Assembly: GCF_038502225.1 (NCBI RefSeq)
Contig: NC_091391.1
Location: 2,944,728 to 3,008,727 of the forward strand
Direction: 5' to 3'
DNA: 64,000 nucleotides
Source of the DNA: Cherax quadricarinatus
Lineage: Eukaryota; Arthropoda; Malacostraca; Decapoda; Parastacidae
Within the stretch, counting starts at the first letter, position 1, and each line of letters starts with the position of its first letter. A program made the position numbers and the translations under genes. Shown one piece after another: positions 1 to 11,773 of the stretch. The notes beneath the pieces are model-generated. The model was not told the DNA's origin and ran no database searches. It worked only from the letters and a program-made list of their open reading frames with translations.

Positions 1-61
<61 letters not shown>

Positions 62-79
62 CTGTGTGTGTGTGTGTGT
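1..79. repeat. (TG)n microsatellite
   Basis: Nearly pure TG dinucleotides with one interruption (TTTC near 59-62). It abuts the 3' end of the minus-strand LINE fragment to its right. Read on the minus strand it is a CA tail on that element, and the second copy at 9.5 kb has the same arrangement. Confidence 0.95.
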
Positions 80-81
80 AC

Positions 82-900
82 TCACCTAACTGTACTCACC
101 TAATTGTGGTTGTAGGGGTCGAGACTCAGCTCCTGGCCCCGCCTCTTCACTGATCGCTACTAGGTCCTCTCCCTCTCTGCTTCCTGAGCTTTGTCATACC
201 TCTTCTTAAAACTATGTATGGTTCCTGCCTCCACTACTTCACTTGCTAGGCTATTCCACTTGCTGACGACTCTATGACTGAAAAAATACTTCCTAACGTC
301 CCTGTGACTCGTCTGAGTCTTCAGCTTCCAGTTGTGACCCCTTGTTTCTGTGTCCCCTCTCTGGAACATCCTATCTCTGTCCACCTTGTCTATTCCCCGC
401 AGTATTTTGTATGTCGTTATCATGTCTCCCCTGACCCTTCTGTCCTCCAGTGTCGTCAGTCCGATTTCCCTCAACCTTTCCTCGTAAGACATTCCCTTGA
501 GCTCTGGGACTAGCCTTGTTGCAAACCTTTGTACTTTCTCTAACTTCTTGACGTGCTTGACCAGGTGTGGGTTCCAGACTGGTGCTGCATACTCCAGTAT
601 GGGCCTAACATACACAGTGTACAGTGTCTTGAACGATTCCTTATTAAGGTATCGGAACGCTATTCTCAGGTTTGCCAGGCGCCCGTATGCTGCAGCAGTT
701 ATTTGGTTGATGTGTGCCTCCGGTGACGTGCTCGGTGTTATGGTCACCCCAAGGTCTTTCTCCCTGAGTGAGGTCTGTAGTCTTTGTCCACCTAGCCTAT
801 ACTCTGTCTGCGGTCTTCTTTGCCCCTCCCCAATCTTCATGACTTTGCATTTGGCAGGATTGAATTCGAGAAGCCAGTTACTGGACCACATGTCCAGCCT
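82..900 (-). mobile_element. 5'-truncated non-LTR retrotransposon (LINE), 3' portion
   Basis: The 3' end of a LINE on the minus strand: the last third of the RT frame (160-891) and a short 3' untranslated part ending in GTGAGTACACACACA at about 78-92. The 5' end is cut off where the GA/TG microsatellite at 901 begins. A diverged copy of the same 3' region lies at 9552-9880 with the same CA-tailed terminus. 5' truncation is the usual product of target-primed reverse transcription. Confidence 0.8.
160..891 (-). pseudogene. LINE reverse transcriptase, C-terminal fragment (CR1/jockey-like)
   Basis: A 243-residue open frame. Residues 3-21 (SSNWLLEFNPAKCKVM) match the block that follows the YADD catalytic motif in non-LTR RTs. 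Residues 42-60 carry KDLGV, then YVRPILEYAAPVWNPH and LEKVQRFATRLV, the conserved thumb region of CR1/jockey-type enzymes. The end (KWNSLASEVVEAGTIHSFKKRYD) is the usual C-terminus of these ORF2 proteins. The fingers, catalytic palm and endonuclease are absent, so it cannot act alone. The ATG is an internal methionine: similarity continues a few codons upstream until the microsatellite. The clade call is from memory of motif patterns, not a tree. Confidence 0.85.
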
Positions 901-914
901 ATGTGTGTGTGTGA

Positions 915-972
<58 letters not shown>
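901..972. repeat. (TG)n/(GA)n microsatellite
   Basis: A short TG run followed by about 60 bp of GA dinucleotides. It marks the truncated 5' side of the LINE fragment. Confidence 0.95.
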
Positions 973-974
<2 letters not shown>

Positions 975-1141
975 AACACCTTCCCATATACATCAACATT
1001 ACCAGACCAATGTTAGCGCACAGTTCCCAGGGGTGAAATTAGCCACGCCCCGCATCCAAATCACGCCCACACCATCACGCCCACACTTCAGTCCCGCCCA
1101 CACACTCGTCACGGAGCCTAACGAGATACAACATCAGCTGA
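973..1141. other. Unassigned spacer with CACGCCC-type direct repeats
   Basis: Contains several close copies of CACGCCC/CCCGCCCACAC between 1036 and 1100 and no supported gene. It leads directly into the 40-bp array. Confidence 0.4.
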
Positions 1142-1911
1142 TTGACTACCGATAACAACACTGTTAACGACCCACCACTGACTCACTACCGATAACAACA
1201 CTGTTAACAACCCACCACTGACTCACTACCGATAACAACACTGTTAACAACCACTACCGACCACTGATAACAACACTGTTAACACTGACTCGATAACAAC
1301 ACTGTTAACAACCCACCACTGACTCACTACCGATAACAACACTGTTAACAACCCACCACTGACTCACTACCGATAACAACACTGTTAACAACCCACCACT
1401 GACTCACTACCGATAACAACACTGTTAACAACCCACCACTGTTAACGACCCACCACTGACTCACTACCGATAACAACACTGTTAACCGACTACCGATAAC
1501 AACACTGTTAACAACCCACCACTGACTCACTACCGATAACAACACTGTTAACGACCCACCACTGACTCACTACCGATAACAACACTGTTAACCCACCACT
1601 GACTCACTACCGATAACAACACTGTTAACAACCCACCACTGACTCACTACCGATAACAACACTGTTAACGACCCACCACTGACTCACTACCGATAACAAC
1701 ACTGTTAACAACCCACCACTGACTCACTACCGATAACAACACTGTTAACCCACCACTGACTCACTACCGATAACAACACTGTTAACAACCCACCACTGAC
1801 TCACTACCGATAACAACACTGTTAACGACCCACCACTGACTCACTACCGATAACACTGTTAACGACCCACCACTGGCTCACTACCGATAACAACACTGTT
1901 AACGACCCACC
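1142..1911. repeat. 40-bp minisatellite
   Basis: About 20 units with the core ACTACCGATAACAACACTGT followed by TTAACAACCCACCACTG. Several units are shortened (near 1250-1290, 1440, 1485, 1590 and 1750), so the spacing is not strictly 40. AAC/GAC variants alternate after the GTTAAC step. Confidence 0.95.
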
Positions 1912-1986
1912 TCATACTAACGACCAGACTTGCTACTTATCACTCTTAAAGATTTATATATAATAATAGTCGTTATCATAACCAGA

Positions 1987-2108
1987 GTTTCTAAAGGGGT
2001 GGAGGGGTAAGCCAGCGGACGGCTTCGGTCAGATGGCCAAAAGCTCCAACTGCGGGTCATCATATGACTAAGGTTCGCGTCAGGAAACACTTGTTCTGTT
2101 TCCTGACT
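1987..2108 (+). mobile_element. Candidate short dispersed element ending in telomere-type repeats
   Basis: A 120-bp segment beginning near CTAAAGGGGTGGAGGGG and ending TTTCCTGACTAA, where the CCTAA array starts. I recall this segment as a dispersed decapod repeat that commonly carries a CCTAA tail; this is memory, not a search. It contains two small dyads: GTCAT/ATGAC at 2056-2068 and a perfect 10-bp stem at 2080-2106. No coding potential is visible. Confidence 0.45.
2080..2106. other. Perfect 10-bp hairpin
   Basis: TCAGGAAACA at 2080-2089 is the exact reverse complement of TGTTTCCTGA at 2097-2106, with the 7-nt loop CTTGTTC. It lies immediately before the CCTAA array. Confidence 0.85.
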
Positions 2109-3086
2109 AACCTTACCTAACCTAACTTAACCTAACCTAACCTAACCTAACATAAACTAACCTAACTTAAATTAACCTAACCTAATCTAACCTAACCTAA
2201 CCTAACCTAACCTAACCTAACCTAACCTAATCTAACCTAACCTAACCTAACCTAACCTAACCTAACTTAAATTAACCTAAACTAACCTAACCTAACCTAA
2301 CCTAACCTAACTTAAATTAACCTAACCTAACCTAACCTAACCTAACCTAACCTAACCTAACCTAACCTAACCTAATCTAACCTAACCTAACCTAACCTAA
2401 CCTAACCTAACTTAAATTAACCTAACCTAACCTAACCTAACCTAACCTAACCTAACCTAACCTAACCTAACCTAACTTAAATTAACCTAACCTAACCTAA
2501 CCTAACCTAACCTAACCTAACCTAACCTAACCTAACCTAACCTAATCTAACCTAACCTAACCTAACCTAACCTAACCTAACCTAACTTAAATTAAACTAA
2601 CCTAACCTAACCTAACCTAACTTAAATTAACCTAACCTAACCTAACCTAACCTAACCTAACCTAACCTAACCTAACTTAAATTAACCTAACCTAACCTAA
2701 CCTAACCTAACTTAAATTAACATAACCTAACCTAACCTAACCTAACCTAACCTAACCTAACCTAACCTAACCTAACTTAAATTAACCTAACCTAACCTAA
2801 CCTAACCTAACTTAAATTAACCTAACCTAACCTAACCTAACCTAACTTAAATTAACCTAACCTAACCTAACTTAACCTAACCTAACCTAACCTAACTTAA
2901 ATTAACCTAACATAACCTAACTTAACCTAACCTAACCTAACCTAACCTAACCTAACCTAACCTAACCTAACCTAACCTAACCTAACCTAACCTAACCTAA
3001 CCTAGCCTAACCTAGCATAACCTAAGTTCAATTAACCTAACATAACCTAAGTTAAATTAACCTAACCTACCCTAACTTAAGCTAAC
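2109..3086 (-). repeat. Telomere-type (TTAGG)n / (CCTAA)n array, interstitial in this window
   Basis: Almost 1 kb of CCTAA pentamers on the plus strand, the complement of the arthropod telomere repeat TTAGG. Variants (CTTAA, ATTAA, TCTAA, ACTAA, CATAA) keep the 5-bp register. The pair CTTAAATTAA recurs 13 times between 2166 and 2905. Other sequence lies on both sides, so in this window the array is interstitial. Confidence 0.9.
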
Positions 3087-3296
3087 TGCCAGAGATTTAA
3101 CACTGATAAATTATATTGACTGAGATGTGTATAATTTACCACCAAAGTATTACTATACCATATTAATTATAGCAACCATCGAGTATATTGTTATACACAG
3201 ACCGAGGAAGATCCACCAGAACAGAAGAAACACATCCACCATCACTCACTCAACAGCTGTGTTGAGAGATAATATTGATATTTATTGGAAATTGTA

Positions 3297-6200
3297 GAGT
3301 ATCTCTGATCCCTGCAAGAGTATCTGTGGCTCCTGCAAGAGTATCTGTGGTTCCTGCAAGAGTATCTGTGGTTCCTGCAAGAGTATCTGTGGTTCCTGCA
3401 AGAGTATCTGTGGTTCCTGCAAGAGTATCTGTGGTTCCTGCAAGAGTATCTGTGGTTCCTGCAAGAGTATCTGTGGTTCCTGAAAGAGTATCTGTGGTTC
3501 CTGCAAGAGTATCTGTGGTTCCTGCAAGAGTATCTGTGGTTCCTGCAAGAGTATCTGTGGTTCCTGCAAGAGTATCTGTGGTTCCTGCAAGAGTATCTGT
3601 GGTTTCTGCAAGAGTATCTGTGGTTCCTGCAAGAGTATCTGTGGTTCCTGCAAGAGTATCTGTGGCTCCTGTGGTTCCTGCAAGAGTATCTGTGGTTCCT
3701 GCAAGAGTATCTGTGGTTCCTGCAAGAGTATCTGTGGTTCCTGCAAGAGTATCTGTGGTTCCTGCAAGAGTATCTGTGGTTCCTGCAAGAGTATCTGTGG
3801 TTCCTGCAAGAGTATCTGTGGTTCCTGCAAGAGTATCTGTGGTTCCTGCAAGAGTATCTGTGGTTCCTGCAAGAGTATCTGTGGTTCCTGCAAGAGTATC
3901 TGTGGTTCCTGCAAGAGTATCTGTGGTTCCTGCAAGAGTATCTGTGGTTCCTGCAAGAGTATCTGTGGTTCCTGCAAGAGTATCTGTGGTTCCTGCAAGA
4001 GTATCTGTGGTTCCTGCAAGAGTATCTGTGGTTCCTGCAAGAGTATCTGTGGTTCCTGCAAGAGTATCTGTGGTTCCTGCAAGAGTATCTGTGGTTCCTG
4101 CAAGAGTATCTGTGGTTCCTGCAAGAGTATCTGTGGTTCCTGCAAGAGTATCTGTGGTTCCTGCAAGAGTATCTGTGGTTCCTGCAAGAGTATCTGTGGT
4201 TCCTGCAAGAGTATCTGTGGTTCCTGCAAGAGTATCTGTGGTTCCTGCAAGAGTATCTGTGGTTCCTGCAAGAGTATCTGTGGTTCCTGCAAGAGTATCT
4301 GTGGTTCCTGCAAGAGTATCTGTGGTTCCTGCAAGAGTATCTGTGGTTCCTGCAAGAGTATCTGTGGTTCCTGCAAGAGTATCTGTGGTTCCTGCAAGAG
4401 TATCTGTGGTTCCTGCAAGAGTATCTGTGGTTCCTGCAAGAGTATCTGTGGTTCCTGCAAGAGTATCTGTGGTTCCTGCAAGAGTATCTGTGGTTCCTGC
4501 AAGAGTATCTGTGGTTCCTGCAAGAGTATCTGTGGTTCCTGCAAGAGTATCTGTGGTTCCTGCAAGTGTATCTGTGGTTCCTGCAAGAGTATCTGTGGTT
4601 CCTGCAAGAGTATCTGTGGTTCCTGCAAGAGTATCTGTGGTTCCTGCAAGAGTATCTGTGGTTCCTGCAAGAGTATCTGTGGTTACTGCAAGAGTATCTG
4701 TGGTTTCTGCAAGAGTATCTGTGGTTCCTGCAAGAGTATCTGTGGTTCCTGCAAGAGTATCTGTGGTTCCTGCAAGAGTATCTCTGATCCCTGCAAGAGT
4801 ATCTGTGGTTACTGCAAGAGTATCTGTGGTTCCTGCAAGAGTATCTGTGGTTCCTGCAAGTGTATCTGTGGTTCCTGCAAGAGTATCTGTGGTTCCTGCA
4901 AGAGTATCTCTGATCCCTGCAAGAGTATCTGTGGTTCCTGCAAGAGTATCTGTGGTTCCTGCAAGAGTATCTGTGGTTCCTGCAAGAGTATCTGTGGTTC
5001 CTGCAAGAGTATCTGTGGTTCCTGCAAGAGTATCTGTGGTTCCTGCAAGAGTATCTGTGGTTCCTGCAAGAGTATCTGTGGTTCCTGCAAGAGTATCTGT
5101 GGTTCCTGCAAGAGTATCTGTGGTTCCTGCAAGAGTATCTGTGGTTCCTGCAAGAGTATCTGTGGTTCCTGCAAGAGTATCTGTGGTTCCTGCAAGAGTA
5201 TCTGTGGTTCCTGCAAGAGTATCTGTGGTTCCTGCAAGAGTATCTGTGGTTCCTGCAAGAGTATCTGTGGTTCCTGCAAGAGTATCTGTGGTTCCTGCAA
5301 GAGTATCTGTGGTTCCTGCAAGAGTATCTGTGGTTCCTGCAAGAGTATCTGTGGTTCCTGCAAGAGTATCTGTGGTTCCTGCAAGAGTATCTGTGGTTCC
5401 TGCAAGAGTATCTGTGGTTCCTGCAAGAGTATCTGTGGTTCCTGCAAGAGTATCTGTGGTTCCTGCAAGAGTATCTGTGGCTCCTGCAAGAGTATCCTGC
5501 AAGAGTATCTGTGGTTCCTGCAAGAGTATCTGTGGTTCCTGCAAGAGTATCTGTGGTTCCTGCAAGAGTATCTGTGGTTCCTGCAAGAGTATCTGTGGTT
5601 CCTGCAAGAGTATCTGTGGTTCCTGCAAGAGTATCTGTGGTTCCTGCAAGAGTATCTGTGGTTCCTGCAAGAGTATCTGTGGTTCCTGCAAGAGTATCTG
5701 TGGTTCCTGCAAGAGTATCTGTGGTTCCTGCAAGAGTATCTGTGGTTCCTGCAAGAGTATCTGTGGTTCCTGCAAGAGTATCTGTGGTTCCTGCAAGAGT
5801 ATCTGTGGTTCCTGCAAGAGTATCTGTGGTTCCTGCAAGAGTATCTGTGGTTCCTGCAAGAGTATCTGTGGTTCCTGCAAGAGTATCTGTGGTTCCTGCA
5901 AGAGTATCTGTGCAAGAGTATCTGTGGTTCCTGCAAGAGTATCTGTGGTTCCTGCAAGAGTATCTGTGGTTCCTGCAAGAGTATCTGTGGTTCCTGCAAG
6001 AGTATCTGTGGTTGCAAGAGTATCTGTGGTTCAAGAGTATCTGTGGTTCCTGCAAGAGTATCTGTGGTTCCTGCAAGAGTATCTGTGGTTCCTGCAAGAG
6101 TATCTGTGGTTCCTGCAAGAGTATCTGTGGTTTCCTGCAAGAGTATCTGTGGTTCCTGCAAGAGTATCTGTGGTTCCTGCAAGAGTATCTGTGGTTCCTG

Positions 6201-7109
6201 CAAGAGTATCTGTGGTTTCCTGCAAGAGTATCTGTGGAGTATCCTGCAAGAGTATCTGTGGTTTCCTGCAAGAGTATCTGTGGTTCCTGCAAGAGTATCT
6301 GTGGTTCCTGCAAGAGTATCTGTGGTTCCTGCAAGAGTATCTGTGGTTCCTGCAAGAGTATCTGTGGTTCCTGCAAGAGTATCTGTGGTTCCTGCAAGAG
6401 TATCTGTGGTTCCTGCAAGAGTATCTGTGGTTCCTGCAAGAGTATCTGTGGTTCCTGCAAGAGTATCTGTGGTTCCTGCAAGAGTATCTGTGGTTCCTGC
6501 AAGAGTATCTGTGGTTCCTGCAAGAGTATCTGTGGTTCCTGCAAGAGTATCTGTGGTTCCTGCAAGAGTATCTGTGGTTCCTGCAAGAGTATCTGTGGTT
6601 CCTGCAAGAGTATCTGTGGTTCCTGCAAGAGTATCTGTGGTTCCTGCAAGAGTATCTGTGGTTCCTGCAAGAGTATCTGTGGTTCCTGCAAGAGTATCTG
6701 TGGTTCCTGCAAGAGTATCTGTGGTTCCTGCAAGAGTATCTGTGGTTCCTGCAAGAGTATCTGTGGTTCCTGCAAGAGTATCTGTGGTTCCTGCAAGAGT
6801 ATCTGTGGTTCCTGCAAGAGTATCTGTGGTTCCTGCAAGAGTATCTGTGGCTCCTGCAAGAGTATCTGTGGTTCCTGCAAGAGTATCTGTGGTTCCTGCA
6901 AGAGTATCTGTGGTTCCTGCAAGAGTATCTGTGGTTCCTGCAAGAGTATCTGTGGTTCCTGCAAGAGTATCTGTGGTTCCTGCAAGAGTATCTGTGGTTC
7001 CTGCAAGAGTATCTGTGGTTTCCTGCAAGAGTATCTGTGGTTCCTGCAAGAGTATCTGTGGTTCCTGCAAGAGTATCTGTGGTTCCTGCAAGAGTATCTG
7101 TGGTTCATG
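3297..7109. repeat. 21-bp minisatellite, CAAGAG subfamily
   Basis: About 180 units with core CCTGCAAGAGTATCTGTGG. Units are very similar. Rare variants include CTCTGATCCCTG at 3303, 4781 and 4904, and short or long junction units near 5495, 5910, 6012, 6030, 6130 and 6240. The unit is 7 codons long and has no stop on either strand, which explains the giant overlapping frames here. These are not read as genes. Confidence 0.95.
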
Positions 7110-8463
7110 GTTCCTGCAACAGTATCTGTGTTCCCTGCAACAGTATGTGTTCCCTGCAACAGAATCTGTGTTCCCTGCAACAGTATCTGTGGTTCCCTGC
7201 AACAGTATCCCTGTGTTCCCTGCAAGAGTATCTGTGGCTCCTGCAAGAGTATCTGTGGTTCCTGCAAGAGTATCTGTGGTTCCTGCAACAGTATCTGTGT
7301 TCCCTGCAACAGTATGTGTTCCCTGCAACAGTATCTGTGTTCCCTGCAACAGTATGTGTTCCCTGCAACAGAATCCGTGTTCCCTGCAACAGTATCTGTG
7401 TTCCCTGCAACAGTATGTGTTCCCTGCAACAGTATCTGTGTTCCCTGCAACAGTATCTGTGTTCCCTGCAACAGAATCCGTGTTCCCTGCAACAGAATCT
7501 GTGTTCCCTGCGACAGTATGTGTTCCCTGCAACAGAATCCGTGTTCCCTGCAACAGTATGTGTTCCCTGCAACAGTATCTGTGTTCCCTGCGACAGTATG
7601 TGTTCCCTGCAACAGAATCCGTGTTCCCTGCGACAGTATGTGTTCCCTGCAACAGTATGTGTTCCCTGCAACAGTATCTGTGTTCCCTGCAACAGAATCC
7701 GTGTCCCCTGTAACAGAATCCGTGTTCCCTGCAACAGTATGTGTTCCCTGCAACAGAATCCGTGTTCCCTGCAACAGAATCCGTGTTCCCTGCAACAGAA
7801 TCTGTGTTCCCTGCAACAGTATCTATGTTCCCTGCAACAGAATCCGTGTTCCCTGCAACAGAATCCGTGTTCCCTGCAACAGAATCCGTGTTCCCTGCAA
7901 CAGTATGTGTTCCCTGCAACAGAATCTGTGTTCCCTGCAACAGTATCTGTGTTCCCTGCAACAGAATCCGTGTTCCCTGCAACAGAATCCGTGTTCCCTG
8001 CAACAGAATCTGTGTTCCCTGCAACAGTATCTATGTTCCCTGCAACAGAATCTGTGTTCCCTGCAACAGTATCTATGTTCCCTGCAACAGAATCCGGGTT
8101 CCCTGCAACAGTATGTGTTCCCTGCGACAATATGTGTTCCCTGCAACAGAATCTGTGTTCCCTGCAACAGAATCTGTGTTCCCTGCAACAGAATCTGTGT
8201 TCCCTGCAACAGTATCTGTGTTCCCTGCAACAGAATCCGTGTTCCCTGCAACAGATTCTGTGTTCCCTGCAACAGTATCTGTGTTCCCTGCAACAGAATC
8301 TGTGTTCCATGCAACAGAATCTGTGTTCCCTGCGACAGTATGTGTTCCCTGCAACAGAATCCGTATCCCTGCAACAGAATCCGTGTTCCTGCAACAGAAT
8401 CCGTGTCCCTGCAACAGAATCCGTGTTCCTGCAACAGAATCCGTGTTCCCTGCAACAGTCTCT
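7110..8463. repeat. 21/19-bp minisatellite, CAACAG subfamily
   Basis: A diverged continuation of the preceding array with core CCCTGCAACAGTATCTGTGT and variants CAGAATCCGTGT (21 bp) and CAGTATGTGT (19 bp). Three CAAGAG units reappear inside it at about 7218-7280, so the subfamilies interdigitate. The last units near 8360-8440 lose one C. Confidence 0.92.
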
Positions 8464-8473
8464 GTGAGAGCCA

Positions 8474-8606
8474 TAATGTGTACATATTCACCAAAGCAAG
8501 TAAAACACGTGTACAAGATTGCTTGACTTTCACGTGTACATCCAAACAAATCCTACACGTGTGCACCAATATACACACATACACACATACACACATATAC
8601 ACACAG
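8474..8606. repeat. 25-bp degenerate repeat with CACGTG, then CA-rich run
   Basis: CACGTG occurs at 8506-8511, 8531-8536 and 8556-8561, exactly 25 bp apart, with a related GTGTACA upstream near 8477. An (ACACAT)n-like run follows to about 8606. The stretch 8607-8825 shows nothing recognisable. Confidence 0.6.
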
Positions 8607-8825
8607 ACATGATGTAGCTTCAGACATATTTCCAATCATAAAGAGGTGCCGTGATTCATTAAACTGTGTGTATCAAAGAGTGGCATAAATTTCTGGACTT
8701 CCAAGAAGATAAGGATGAATACACAGTGACCAGAAAACTTATTCATTAATGCAAATATCTTATCAGAAAATCAGATGGCAGCACCGTAATACCTAAAAAT
8801 ATTTAGACATGGCCAAGAGTTTCAG

Positions 8826-9540
8826 TTGTTATTCAGACTGGACATCAGAATGAGGTAGAAATGTGGTCTAAGTGACTGTGACTGTGGAATGACTGTTGGT
8901 GCCAGACTGGTATGTTTGAGTATCTCAGAAACTGCTGATCTTCTGGGATCGTCACACAACAGTCTTTAGAGTTCACAGAGAATGGTATGAAAAATACTTA
9001 CCATCCAGTGAGTGGCAGTTCTGTGGGCGAAAACGTCTTGATAATGGGAGAGGTCCGCAAAGAATGAGCAGACTGGTTCAGGTAGGTGACAGTAACTCAA
9101 ATAACCAAGCATTACAACAATAGTATGACGAAAAGCCTCTCTGAATGCACAACATGTCGAACCTTCAGGTGGATTGGTCACAGACGCAGACCACATCAGG
9201 TTCCACTCCTGCCAGCTAAGAACAGGCTACAGAGGCTACAATGGGCACAGGCTAACCAAAACTGGACAGTTGAAGATTAGAAAAATATCGCCTGGTCTAA
9301 TGATTCAAGATTTCTGCTGCGACATGCAGATGTTAGTGTCAGGGACTGAGTGTATACTCTTAAGATGAGGCGGAATGGGAGACTTGCAGCATGACTGTGT
9401 AGCCAAGAAATCTGCAGCAACTGTGTAATGCTATAGTGCTTCCACACGTTATTGAATCCATGTCAACAAATTTCAGGCTGGTTGGGAGCAAACAGAGGGG
9501 CCATAACCAGCACTAGAAGGGTGTACCTATTAAAGTGGCA
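8826..9540 (+). pseudogene. Tc1-like DNA transposon remnant (transposase pseudogene)
   Basis: A decayed Tc1/mariner element. Near 8905-8970 one frame reads LSISETADLLG, the start of the helix-turn-helix region of Tc1 transposases. The frame at 9086-9280 contains VTQITKHYNN, then RRRPHQVPLLPAKN and QNWTVED, then a stop in place of the expected Trp. After the stop the frame continues KNIAWSNDSRFLLRH, the block that normally holds the second catalytic Asp as WSDES; here it reads WSNDS. The 3' end GGTGTACCTATTAAAGTGGCA near 9520-9540 resembles the terminal-repeat side of Tc1 elements. It is about half the usual length, with an internal deletion after 9375. It cannot encode an active enzyme. The family comparison is from memory. 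Confidence 0.8.
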
Positions 9541-9551
9541 ACTGTGTGTGT

Positions 9552-9880
9552 GTACTCACCTATATGTAGTTGAAGGAGTCGGGTCGAGTCACAGCTTCTG
9601 GCCCCGTTTCTTCGCTAGTCGCTACTAGGTCTCCTCTCTCCCTGCTCCAAGAGCTGTATCCCACCTCTTCTTAAAGCTATGTATGGATCCTGCCTCCACT
9701 ACATCACTCTCCATATTATTCCACTTCCTGAAAACTCTAAGGCTGAAGAAATACTTCCTAACATCCCTATGGCTCATCTGGGCTTTCAACTTCCACTTGC
9801 AATCCCTTCTTGCTGTGTTACATATTTGAACATTCTAGCACTGTCCACTTGGTCAATTCCTCTCTGTGTTTTATGTCATT
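9552..9880 (-). mobile_element. Diverged LINE 3' fragment (second copy of the 82-900 family)
   Basis: Clear base-level similarity to 82-430, including CCTCTTCTTAAAGCTATGTA and CTGAAGAAATACTTCCTAAC, with many substitutions and no intact frame. Like the first copy it ends in GTGAGTACACACACA on the minus strand, directly next to the Tc1 remnant's 3' end. Confidence 0.8.
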
Positions 9881-9884
9881 TTCC

Positions 9885-10020
9885 AGGGAATAATGAGGGA
9901 GAGAGAATGATTTGGAAAGGTAGGAGAAAGGGAAGATGGAGAAGGGAGTAAACAAGGGGGAAGGGGAAAAGGGAGAAAAGAGGCAAGGGGAAAAGGGTGT
10001 ACATGGGGGAGGGAGAGTAG
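9885..10020. repeat. Purine-rich low-complexity tract
   Basis: G/A-only runs such as GGGGAAAAGGGAGAAAAGAG. The following stretch 10021-10254 has no recognisable feature. Confidence 0.8.
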
Positions 10021-10251
10021 CAGCGTCACAGGCGGATGTCTCACTAGTGAGTGACGTCAATAAGGGTTATGAGAACTCTTGTCCCTTCAACACCTAATCC
10101 TCTCTCTCTCTTACTTCTGTGCTACTTATGAAGGTGCTGATAAAGTTCAGCCTCAGAGTTCGAGAAGGCAAGATGATGCTAACACGACGTCTTGTGGCCT
10201 CTGTAGTTGCTTGGTTTAAAATAATACCTTAAGCCAACACTCGTGAAGGCT

Positions 10252-10880
<629 letters not shown>

Positions 10881-10912
10881 TGTGTAGATTTCGCCAGCTC
10901 TCGCGAATTCCT

Positions 10913-11716
<804 letters not shown>

Positions 11717-11773
11717 AAGTATTTATTAAGTGACTGTCAGTGTATTTAAATGTGTCATAGATCCGATTCTCGG

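Noticed and set aside
2109..3086. True chromosome end
   Set aside because: More than 2 kb of other sequence lies on the left and 61 kb on the right, and many variant pentamers are present, so it is interstitial here.
3242..8612. Very long open frames on both strands over the 21-bp array (up to 1730 codons)
   Set aside because: The unit is a multiple of 3 and stop-free in several frames at once on both strands. No protein-like flanks, signal or start context. Repeat artefact.
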